Positions 9,248-17,800 of a stretch of DNA of 64,000 nt are shown piece by piece. Under the pieces are notes generated by a model. It saw only the letters and a program-made list of their open reading frames with translations, did not search any database and was not told where the DNA came from. How positions within the stretch are numbered: position 1 is the stretch's first letter; every line of letters begins with the position of its first letter. The position numbers and the translations under genes are program-made. Source of the DNA: CAZDDB01 sp963843285 (GTDB lineage: Bacteria; Acidobacteriota; HRBIN11; JAKEFK01). The stretch is taken from assembly GCA_963843285.1 (NCBI GenBank), contig CAWJJO010000017.1, forward strand, positions 131,929-195,928, given 5' to 3'.

Positions 9248-9376
9248 GTGCTGGAGCGCAAGCGTCCCGCCTGCATTATGGGTCCCAGGCCTCTGGCCTG
9301 CCTGATTCTCAACGGCCAAAAAGACATAAAGATTGGCATTTCTCTTGCAGTGGTTTGAAACAGGAGGCAACTCAAG

Positions 9377-9925
9377 ATGAAAAATTGGAAGACAGTATCT
9401 GCTGTACTCATTTGCTTTTTCATGCTCGTGTCCGGAACGAGTCCATCCATTGCGGAAGACGTCGAGAAAGCACAGTCTGTTCACAAGAAGAGTCACTGGT
9501 GGCTGATCCCGGTGATGGCTGCCGGTGGTTTTGTGGCCGGCGTGTTTCTCGGATTAGACGTCTACGACGACGCAATCAATTCAGATCAAAAAGTGTGGAC
9601 AACTGCGATACTTCTCGGCGCTGCTGGAGGCGTGGCCGGATGGTTGACAGCTCGAAAAATCGATCAAGACTATCGCGTTCCAGGTCTCGGCCGAATCAAA
9701 CCTGAAACTCGAAAACCAGTTCCCACGATTGCGCAATCAACTGCCAATCATAAAAAGGGCTCTATCCTTTCGGATATAGATCGTATCTATCCGTCCTATC
9801 TTTCGCTGAATCCTGCGCCATCACCGGATTATTCCGTGTCCCCTTCCAAACTTGAGGCAAAGAACATGGCGGCGAATGCGAACAGCGAATACTCGGCAAA
9901 AAACAAAATATCCTGCAGCCGGTAG
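9377..9925 (+). CDS. Exported protein with hydrophobic hairpin, unknown
   Basis: 182 residues. The start has a strong AGGAGG at 9362-9367. A signal peptide (residues 1-26, ending SPSIAED) is followed by two hydrophobic glycine-rich segments (LIPVMAAGGFVAGVFLGLDV and TAILLGAAGGVAGWLTA). The remainder is polar and proline-rich. The last 97 bases overlap the convergent 7-TM gene, which is unusual; the C-terminal third may therefore be poorly conserved. No family is recognised. Confidence 0.65.
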   Translation: MKNWKTVSAVLICFFMLVSGTSPSIAEDVEKAQSVHKKSHWWLIPVMAAGGFVAGVFLGLDVYDDAINSDQKVWTTAILLGAAGGVAGWLTARKIDQDYRVPGLGRIKPETRKPVPTIAQSTANHKKGSILSDIDRIYPSYLSLNPAPSPDYSVSPSKLEAKNMAANANSEYSAKNKISCSR

Positions 9926-10593
9926 ATCAAAGTTTCCACGTCTCGAAAATAGCCCCAGAGGACGTCCGATGCGGCAATTGATGTAAACGTGATGAAGATC
10001 AGCAGAGAGCCTGTGGACAGATCCTTGTCTTGAAAGCTTTCGGCGGTATACATCAATAGAAAGAAGCAAAATGCAATGCAGAAATCGATCGTCGGGTAAC
10101 TGAAGTCTAGAAATTTCAAGGATCCCGCCCGATCCGGAGCAGTCAGATGAGGCCATACCGCAAATGCGAGTATTGCGACGTACGCTGCAGCGACCAGACT
10201 TGAGCCCCCCAGTTTGCTTCGGAGTTTCGCCGTAACGGATCCTTTGCCGTAGTGGCGGAGAAGTAGGATGCCCCCGATGAGGAACAAAGATGATCCAACC
10301 AGCCAAAAACAATCCGAAATGGTTCCATAAGATCCTTGAAAGAGAATCATTTCCGCGTATGTTTCCATCAACTGTGCAAGGAACCACATCCACAATCCGC
10401 CCGCAAAACAGGCCCATCCTTTCCATGCTTTGTTTTTCGCAAGGGCGGTGAGCGCCAATTGATTGAATTGGATGCCCGAAAAACAAATGGCGCTCGCTTG
10501 AATAAGATTTCCTATGAATACAATTTCTGAAGTGCGCCACCAGATGGAGTAGACAACCACGGAAGCCGTGAGTATCGCAAGAAAAAGATACAC
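9829..10593 (-). CDS. Seven-helix membrane protein, unknown
   Basis: 254 residues with about seven membrane helices and short loops, ending SSLEGDTE. The layout resembles the 7-TM sensory parts found at the N terminus of some signalling proteins, but no output domain follows. It starts 14 bases after the stop of the DUF2071 gene, so it is the last gene of a TSCPD-DUF2071-7TM operon. Its 3' end overlaps the exported protein on the other strand. Confidence 0.7.
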   Translation of the reverse strand: MYLFLAILTASVVVYSIWWRTSEIVFIGNLIQASAICFSGIQFNQLALTALAKNKAWKGWACFAGGLWMWFLAQLMETYAEMILFQGSYGTISDCFWLVGSSLFLIGGILLLRHYGKGSVTAKLRSKLGGSSLVAAAYVAILAFAVWPHLTAPDRAGSLKFLDFSYPTIDFCIAFCFFLLMYTAESFQDKDLSTGSLLIFITFTSIAASDVLWGYFRDVETLIYRLQDILFFAEYSLFAFAAMFFASSLEGDTE

Positions 10594-10607
10594 CGCTTTC
10601 GATACGC

Positions 10608-11327
10608 TCAGGGTTGTTCCTCGATCGGGACACCACGATAGACAGTCACCGGCGATCCATCAGCTGCAAAAGCGGAAAATGGTATTGCTCCCAGAGACTT
10701 TGTAAACTGGATTCCGTAGAGTTCTTCGATATCACAATCCAGCAATGCACTACTGACTTGTGAAACATTCCAACGTGGATGATCCACACGATAAGCCGTG
10801 CAGCCGCCGTCCGATCTCGCGGAATATCCCCAGTAGTGTTCCGCGATGAATTCTTCCTGTGAACCGGGAACCAAGGCATGCGAGCTGTTCGTGGTTTTTG
10901 CGCTGATCCGATTCCACCGGCCTCTATGTTTCCATCCATATTCAATCACGCTGTCTGTTGTATACCGGTGGCGCATCGGCATCGACACGTAATTTTCACC
11001 GTAGGCAACGCGGGCGACCAGCGCGACAGCGGGTTTGGGAACGATCTCTTTGATGAAGGCCACGCCGCGACGAATACCGTCTGTTGTATGCTGGCGCACA
11101 TAAAACCGGAGGTTTACCTCTTCAAATTCGCGATGAAAGGGAACCGGAATTCCAAAGATGCGCGTGTCGGAAAACAGGAAGCCAACCATGCTGACGAATA
11201 TATTTCCCTCCCAGGAATCCAGTTCGACACCTTTTGGAACAAAAGGTTGAAGCAGGGTCTCATCCACCTTGTAGTTGATCATGACGATTGAAGACCACCT
11301 CGCTGTCAAAAACCGTGACGCTTGCAT
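10608..11327 (-). CDS. DUF2071 (YqjF-type) protein
   Basis: 239 residues. FLTARWSSIVMINYKVDETL followed by PFVPKGVELDSWEGNIFVSM is the typical start of DUF2071/YqjF proteins, and the acetoacetate-decarboxylase-like body follows with VNLRFYVR, RGVAFIKEIVPKPAVALVAR and the terminal GIQFTKSL. The biochemical role of the family is not established. It is preceded by the TSCPD gene and followed by the 7-TM gene on the same strand. Confidence 0.85.
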   Translation of the reverse strand: MQASRFLTARWSSIVMINYKVDETLLQPFVPKGVELDSWEGNIFVSMVGFLFSDTRIFGIPVPFHREFEEVNLRFYVRQHTTDGIRRGVAFIKEIVPKPAVALVARVAYGENYVSMPMRHRYTTDSVIEYGWKHRGRWNRISAKTTNSSHALVPGSQEEFIAEHYWGYSARSDGGCTAYRVDHPRWNVSQVSSALLDCDIEELYGIQFTKSLGAIPFSAFAADGSPVTVYRGVPIEEQP

Positions 11328-11352
11328 CTGCTTGTTCGGCGGAATTTTACCA

Positions 11353-11376
11353 CGGAGGCGCGGGAGAATGCCTCCG
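11353..11376 (-). terminator. GC-rich hairpin between TSCPD and DUF2071 genes
   Basis: CGGAGGC at 11353-11359 pairs perfectly with GCCTCCG at 11370-11376 around a 10-base loop. No T-run follows, so it could be a Rho-dependent or attenuating stem, or an inverted-repeat remnant. A half copy of the CCACAAAGGCAC-type element lies next to it (11,413-11,440). Confidence 0.35.
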
Positions 11377-11378
11377 CG

Positions 11379-11813
11379 TTAGTGTCTGTGGTTATGGGTT
11401 TGCGATTCCAACCCTTCTTGTCTTCGTGCCTTGTGGTTATCCGTTCTCTTTGATTCGAGGTACTGGGTGAGAGCGAATGCGACTGCATCCGGGACGCTGC
11501 GAACTTGATTTTCCCCGGATCCGGAGTCGCTGCCGCCACGAATTCCTGAGAGAATTTCAATGATCAGCTCAATGCGCCGCAATTCCGGAACAGGTGAGCT
11601 GATTCGAAGCAGCAGGGAACAAAGCCTTCCGATGGCTTCGGCATCGGCGGACAAATCGGATCCATTCTTGGCGGTGTTCAGAAATAATTCAAAAGGGGAG
11701 TTTTCCCCATTTTCGTTTAAGGTCACATTCACGGTTCCGAACGGACTTCGGATCTTGAACGTTCTGCCCGCCAGAACTTCCGGTCTGGACGCTCGACTTT
11801 CCCCTGCCGTCAT
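11379..11813 (-). CDS. Stand-alone TSCPD-type domain, like the C-terminus of B12-dependent ribonucleotide reductase
   Basis: 144 residues. RPEVLAGRTFKIRSPFGTVN, NGENSPFELFLNTAKNGSD, ADAEAIGRLCSLLLR and VRSVPDAVAFAL match, in order, the small domain at the end of adenosylcobalamin-dependent class II ribonucleotide reductase (NrdJ). The catalytic barrel with radical and thiol residues is absent, so this protein cannot reduce nucleotides alone. It may be a regulatory paralogue or a detached remnant. The last 27 residues (after QYLESKR) are encoded by a half copy of a dispersed repeat and are basic and His-rich, unlike the family. Confidence 0.72.
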   Translation of the reverse strand: MTAGESRASRPEVLAGRTFKIRSPFGTVNVTLNENGENSPFELFLNTAKNGSDLSADAEAIGRLCSLLLRISSPVPELRRIELIIEILSGIRGGSDSGSGENQVRSVPDAVAFALTQYLESKRTDNHKARRQEGLESQTHNHRH

Positions 11814-11893
11814 GTGATTATGATAGGCGAAAAAAAAGCGAAAGTCAATTCATCGATTGCGAATATTGCTTTCCGGAATAGATTCGCTGCAGG

Positions 11894-13131
11894 ATGAGAA
11901 AGCTCGGATTGTTTTTGTTTGCATACGTACTATTCTCTCAACATACGGACGCATACTCAGTACTTAGCACAAAGCGATCATCGATTCCTCCTGGGATCAG
12001 CAGATCACTCCATTATTGAAGAAGAGTTTTCCCCGTTCTTCGGCTGATGAAATTTCTGCATCGCGCAAGTTCGCTTATGGCGGCTCCCTCATACAGGATC
12101 TTGGCTATTATCCCGGTGGCAATAAGTTCTTTTCCGATCTTGTCCATTATGTGCGCAGCGGCGATTTTGTCACTGCTCTAATTGAGGATTCACAAACCAT
12201 TGATGAGTATGCCTTCGCGCTGGGCGCCCTGTCGCACTATTCTTCGGACAATATCGGTCATGCTACCGCAACCAACCTTTCGGTTCCAATTTTGTATCCT
12301 GAGCTGCGTAGAAAATATGGAAATCTGGTAACCTATGAGGATAAGCCGTCGGCTCATCTCAAGGTCGAATTCGGCTACGATGTGGTTCAGGTGGCCCGTG
12401 GCAAATATGCTTCGGACGATTTTCAAGACTTTATTGGCTTTGACATAGCGCGTGAAGTGCTCAAGAAATCGTTTCAGCGCGCTTACGGCCTGTCGATAGA
12501 AGAAATCTTTCCGGATTTCGAGACTGCCATCGGAACGTACCGGTACTCGGTAACCGGATTGATCCCCGATATGATCAAAGTTGCCTGGGAGCTGAAAAAG
12601 GATGATATCGAGAAATTGGGAACCACGCGGGATCAGTTTTTCTTCCGGATGTCTCGACCCGACTTTGAAAAGGCTTACGGGACCAAATATACGAAGTCTG
12701 GCTTTTTCTCTAAATTAATTGCCTTTTTCGTCAGAATCCTTCCGCCGATTGGTCCCCTCAAGATTCTCAAATTCAAGCCTCCAACACCGGAAGTGGAAGC
12801 GATGTTTTTGGAAAGCTATGAAACAACTTTATCGAACTACACAGAGTTGCTCCGCCAGGTAGCACAGGGACAGGACCGGCTGGAAAACAAAGATCTGGAT
12901 ACCGGCGAACAGACTCATCCTGGCCGTTACCGTTTGACGGACAAGACATACAGCAAATGGATCGAAATACTTTCGAGAAAGAATTTTGCAACAGTCGATT
13001 CCGGCTTGAGACAAAACATTCTTACCTTCTATGCGGATCTTCCCCGGATTCAGGAGCCCAAGCCGCATTCAAAAGATTCGAGAAAGCTCCAAGAACAGCT
13101 GCAACAGCTGAATACACAATCAGCACGATAG
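11894..13131 (+). CDS. Zinc-dependent phospholipase C-like protein, frameshifted near the N-terminus
   Basis: ATG 11894 opens a signal peptide (MRKLGLFLFAYVLF) that reaches AYSVL. One missing base near 11,966 then shifts the frame; the family pattern continues in the next frame as HKAIIDSSWDQQITPLLKK. A shorter open frame from TTG 12,016 runs to 13,131 (371 residues). YSSDNIGHATA carries metal-ligand histidine candidates typical of the zinc phospholipase C / S1-P1 fold, which sits in the periplasm. The missing base is a real lesion or a sequencing error; the remainder is open. A basic low-complexity tail ends the protein. Confidence 0.7.
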
Positions 13132-13225
13132 GCTGTGTGGTATCGAATGTGACAAGAATATAAGCTGGTCCCGATACTGTCATCCCAATACAGAGAGTAA
13201 TTATTGCCTGACAATTAGGTGAGTC

Positions 13226-13357
13226 ATGAAAATAAATAGTGTCTTCCGAAAAAAATCACACTTGAGTCCTTTATCCGCAATCGGTTTCGCATTCCTTGGT
13301 TTGGTCGCGGTGGGATTGGTTAACTCTTGGAAAGACATTGTTCGCTACATTACATAA
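13226..13357 (+). CDS. 43-residue single-helix membrane protein
   Basis: ATG 13,226 to TAA 13,355-13,357. The basic N-terminus MKINSVFRKKSH is followed by one membrane helix (AIGFAFLGLVAVGLVNSW) and the tail KDIVRYIT. The helix-then-D..RY pattern resembles small single-pass proteins such as those grouped as DUF6893, which is only a resemblance. It precedes the BON lipoprotein by 41 bases and may share its transcript. Confidence 0.5.
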   Translation: MKINSVFRKKSHLSPLSAIGFAFLGLVAVGLVNSWKDIVRYIT

Positions 13358-13398
13358 GGATCAGCACGATGTGAATCCTGCGTCACTGGAGGTGCTTG

Positions 13399-13785
13399 AT
13401 GAAGTTGATATCGAATGTGGCAGCGCTGCTGTTTGCGATTCTTTTTTTGCAGGCATGTATAGAGACAGGACATGTACAATCGGACAGTGACATTACGGAC
13501 TCTGTAAAAGCGAAGCTTTCCGGCGATCCGACTCTTGCAAGCGCCAAGATCGATGTGGATACGGATGACGGTGTGGTCCATCTCAAAGGAAAGGTAATCG
13601 GTCAGAATGAAGCCACCAGAGCAGTTCTGCTTACACGCGAGGTCGATGGTGTTGTGAGCGTAGATTCCAAACTGGAAATTGACACTCACATCACAAATCC
13701 CGACGTCACAGCAAGAGTCGAACACGGCGAAGAAGCAGCCGAAAAGCGGAACGAGTCCAAGAAAGACGAGTCGGACAAACCTTAG
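13399..13785 (+). CDS. BON-domain lipoprotein
   Basis: 128 residues from ATG 13,399; GGAGG at 13,388-13,392 is six bases upstream, which favours this start over the adjacent TTG. The signal peptide ends in lipobox LFLQAC. The mature part is one BON domain (DSDITDSVKAKLSGDP ... VVHLKGKV ... REVDGVVSVDSKL), a fold that binds phospholipids at the envelope, as in OsmY and DolP. A charged lysine/glutamate tail follows. It is 11 bases upstream of another lipoprotein, so both probably form an envelope operon. Confidence 0.88.
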   Translation: MKLISNVAALLFAILFLQACIETGHVQSDSDITDSVKAKLSGDPTLASAKIDVDTDDGVVHLKGKVIGQNEATRAVLLTREVDGVVSVDSKLEIDTHITNPDVTARVEHGEEAAEKRNESKKDESDKP

Positions 13786-13796
13786 GCTCTTTTATC

Positions 13797-14717
13797 ATGA
13801 TCCGGGTCCACTGCATTTCAAGCCTTTTCATTCGGTTATATTTTTGCGTTCTTGCGAGCTGTTTCTGCCTCACCGGATGTGTGGGGAAGATTCAGAAAGT
13901 GGATATTGTGCGAGTGGGCGAGGTCCAGGTCCATAATATAGATCACGATTCGTTGAGATGTCTGGTCAGCGCTGATGTCCGCAATCCCGCTCCTGTGAAA
14001 GTCAAAATGCAGGACCTTCGCTTCAGTATGGGAATCACACGGGGCCCGATCGGTTCGGGTCATGTCCAGAAAGAGATGGAGATCGAGTCGGACAGCATAA
14101 AAAATGTGCAGATTCCCCTCACGGTCCAATTCAAGAAACTCAGTCAGAATGATTTTGAAGCGCTTTTCGGTTCGTTTATCCCGTACCATATCACCGGCAC
14201 ATTCGAGCTGAAGAAACCGATTCACAAAAAGGACGTTGAGGTGGACTCCACTGGACGAATCAAGGCGCCGCGCAGAATGAAGGTCAGATTAACGGATGAT
14301 AGTTTTATGAACTTGATCTCGTTTGAACCTTCTGCGCTCGATCAGATCAAGCTGTTATCGGGCCATGGCACTGTCAAGCTGAAAATACAAAACCCTTTTC
14401 AGTTCAATATCGGTTTTTACAGCTTTAAATACCATTTTGAATCCGACGGGAAAGTGGTAGCCGACGGCTTCTTAGTTCAGCCTCAATTGATTCATCCGGG
14501 TGCAAATGAGCTGGATCTTCCTGTCGACGTGCACTTCCGGGAGGGAATCAAAGAAGCGATTGGTACGATGCTGGACACGGAATTTCGACTATTGAATATG
14601 ACAGGAACGCTAGTGCTTCGCAGTGGTCGCCGCAAGCTATATGCAGACCTTACCTACCAAAGATCTCCAGAAAAAACCACAAAGGCACAAAGGCACGAAG
14701 GCACGAAGAATAATTAA
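13797..14717 (+). CDS. LEA type 2 (WHy-domain-like) lipoprotein
   Basis: 306 residues. The signal ends in CLTGC (lipobox), so it is a lipoprotein. Two beta-rich repeats follow: VSADVRNPAPVKVKMQDLRF and VKLKIQNPFQFNIGFYSFKY both show the NP.....V....L/Y.. pattern of LEA-2/WHy domains, associated with stress and desiccation proteins. The final residues (KAQRHEGTKNN) are encoded by the left arm of a 128-bp inverted-repeat element, so the natural C-terminus has been extended or replaced. Confidence 0.78.
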   Translation: MIRVHCISSLFIRLYFCVLASCFCLTGCVGKIQKVDIVRVGEVQVHNIDHDSLRCLVSADVRNPAPVKVKMQDLRFSMGITRGPIGSGHVQKEMEIESDSIKNVQIPLTVQFKKLSQNDFEALFGSFIPYHITGTFELKKPIHKKDVEVDSTGRIKAPRRMKVRLTDDSFMNLISFEPSALDQIKLLSGHGTVKLKIQNPFQFNIGFYSFKYHFESDGKVVADGFLVQPQLIHPGANELDLPVDVHFREGIKEAIGTMLDTEFRLLNMTGTLVLRSGRRKLYADLTYQRSPEKTTKAQRHEGTKNN

Positions 14718-14801
14718 GCACGGAAACACGGAACTTACGGAATAGGAATAAATAAATTCAATTCCTGCCTTCCCCTTCTTGTCTTTTTGCCTTTGTGGTT
14801 T
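14674..14801. repeat. 128-bp inverted-repeat element with perfect 14-bp ends
   Basis: The ends aaaccacaaaggca (14,674-14,687) and tgcctttgtggttt (14,788-14,801) are exact inverted copies. The inside carries a GGCACRAAG direct repeat and a shorter AT-rich inverted part around GGAATAGGAATAAA. It looks like a non-autonomous MITE-like element. The LEA-2 stop codon lies inside it. A related element lies at 46,734-46,805 and a half copy at 11,413-11,440. Confidence 0.7.
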
Positions 14802-14892
14802 ATTCCTTCCTCATTCGCCGCCATTAGATCGAATCTCAACATTTTGCGTTCAAGAGAAGTATTGATAATGTGTGCCTATCAGGAGTCATCAT

Positions 14893-17800
14893 ATGAAACT
14901 GAGAGTAAGTATTCTCGCGGCGCTGCTCGGAATTGGAATCACGATGCTGCTTGCCCAGCAGCCCGACCATGAATCGATGAAAGCTGATGCGGAACGTTAC
15001 TACGCCGAGGGGTCGTATGCCCGGGCACATGACATCTATACAAAGCTGGATGGGGCAAAACTTTCAGCATCTGAGGCGAGATGGGTCCAGTTTCGCCTGG
15101 CTGATACGCTCTGGCGATCGCAGGCGGCAACAGAAACAGCAGACTCTACAAAATTCGATCAGGCAAGACAGCAACTGGAAGTGCTGGTTCGCGATATCAC
15201 AAGGGAAGAGGATCGTGACCGGATCTGGGTGGAAGTGCAGGAATCGCTTGGCGATTTTTACTGGACGCGCCGCGATTCGCGAAACTGGAGCCAGGGATGG
15301 GCATATTACCAGCAAGCGCTGGACTGGTGGGCAGGATCGGACAATATTGAGCTGGGGCGGCAGCGATATTTGAAAATCGTCTGGACCATCGCGCGTCCTG
15401 CCTGGGTCGAGCCCTACTACTATTACGGCTATTACGGAAACATCGTACCGCTTGAAACTTTGCAAAATGTGCTGAAGATTGCCCAAAACGAAAACGATAA
15501 AGCGCACGCGCATTATCTGATCGCCATGACGCTTCGATATCAGGGTGGCGACTACGCGCAGCGCAATCGGATTCCGGAAGAATTTGAGGCCGCGCTGAAG
15601 GCGGGAAAATCCAGCGACTGGTATGATGACTCGCTCTTCTACTACGCGGAATGGATGATGCAATCAGGGCGCATGATCCGTAAGGAAGACGGCCAATTTC
15701 GCCAGGAACCGGATTTTGCGAAGGCGCTTGAGCTCTTTCGCCAGCTGATCGCTCAGCACGTCAAAGGAGAGAGCAAGTATTACGATCAGGCCAAACAACA
15801 GATTGAGAACATTACAAAACCCGTTGTGAGCGTCAGTGTCACCAATATTTTTTTGCCCGGTTCGGAAATCCAGTACTACGTGAGCTGGCGAAATACAAAA
15901 CGGATCGACATGGATTTATATCCGGTAGATCTGAACCGGGATGTGCAGTTTACCAAAGATACCAGCAGCGGCGCCTGGCTGCAGCAGATCAACATCACGG
16001 GCCGCAAGCCGCTCAAGAGCTGGTCGAAAGAAACGGCGGACAAAGGGGATTACAAGCCGGGTCAGGAAACAATGCGTCTGGACGGAAAATTACCATCAGG
16101 CGCATTTCTTCTGGAGGCGAAGATCACCGGCGCCAGCGCCCGCGAGCTGATTCTGGTTACAGATACATCGTTAGTGCTAAAAACATCCGGAAAGAAGGCG
16201 CTGATCTACTATTGCAGCGCGATGAATGGAGCGCCCATCAGCGGCGCAGCGGTAAAAGTGTGGGAGAAGTATTACAACGGCTCAGAGCATGTCTGGCGCC
16301 TGAATGATCTCACTACTAATCAGGATGGCCTTGCCCTGGCCGAACTCTTTGAATCGACCAATAACTCGGAACTCTTTGTGAGCGCGATCAGCAAGGATCG
16401 CCAGGCCTTCAGCACCGGATACGGCTATGGCTACTATTCGCAGCCGGAGCAATGGCGCATTTACGCATTTACCGATCGTCCGGCCTACAGACCTGCGGAA
16501 CAGGCGCAGTGGAAGTTCGTAGCGCGCCGCTATGATGGCGCAGTGTATTCAACTCCTGCGAACCAGACGATTGAATATGAGCTTTACGATCCGCGCGGGA
16601 CCAAAGTAAAGGAAGAAAAAGTGAAGCTGAATGCGTTTGGGAGCGCCTGGGGATCGCTCGATCTCACCGAGGCGATGCCGCTTGGAGAATACCGGGTGAA
16701 CTTTTACGATGAAGGACGCCATAATGGCATCGGCAGTGCAACTCTGCTCCGTATTGAAGAATACAAATTGCCGGAGTTCAAAGTCACGATCCAGACACCC
16801 GAAGAAAATGGAAAGAAGAAAGCATTTCGTTTGGGAGATTCCGTTGAGGTCAATGTCCAGGCTGAATATTACTTTGGCGGGGGAGTGTCCAACGCAAACG
16901 TGGAACTGTTGATCTACCAGAACCCGTTCTACCAGTGGTGGAGTCCGGTACGCGAATTTCCCTGGTACTACGAAGATACACGCCCGCAGTACTACTACGG
17001 TAATGGTCAAATCATCAAACGCGAAACACTCAAGACCGATGCGACCGGAAAAGCCGTTCTCTCCTTCGATACACCAAAGGGAACCGGTCAAGATTTGCAG
17101 TACCGGATTGAAGCTCGTGTGACCGATGCTTCGCGCCGCGAGATTACAGCGAATGAAACGGTGCGTGTGACACGGCAAACGTACTACGTGTATCCGCAGC
17201 CAAAGCATTATCTGTATCGTCCACAGGATAAAGTGGAAATCGACATCAAGGCACTCGATGCAAATGATCAGCCAGTTGCCGTGGAAGGAATGGTGAAGGT
17301 TACGCGCGATTTCTGGTTTGAGATCTGGCTGGATCCGGATGGCAAAGAAGTGAAGGGACCGGAGCTGCAGGAGTTGCGCGATCGTCTTGGCATTTTTCCG
17401 CCGCCCCCTTCACCGGACGGCCAAAGCTGGAAATTGAAATTCCGCGGTTATCAGCACGACGACATCCTCACACGCGCGGTGAAGACGGATGCGAATGGAG
17501 AAGCGGAGTTTACGTTCACTCCCGAACGCGATGGCTATTATCGCGTTCACTGGACAAGCGAAGATAAAGACGCGCCTGTGATGGCGGAAACAACTGTGTG
17601 GGTGGCGACCAACGCTACTACAGAATTAGGATACCGTCATGGCGGACTCGAAATCATTGTTGACAAGGACACATTTCGCGCCGGACAAACGGCGCCGGTA
17701 ATGCTCTCGGTGCCTGCCAATGACCGTTACGTGTTGTTTTCGGTGGAAGGAGAAGACCTGTACAGCTATCAGCTCGTTCACCTGACAGGCACGGTAAAAC

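Noticed and set aside
9248..9376. Possible tRNA or ncRNA in the gap after the MFS gene
   Set aside because: Only a short CAGGCC/GGCCTG stem is seen; no cloverleaf or CCA end.
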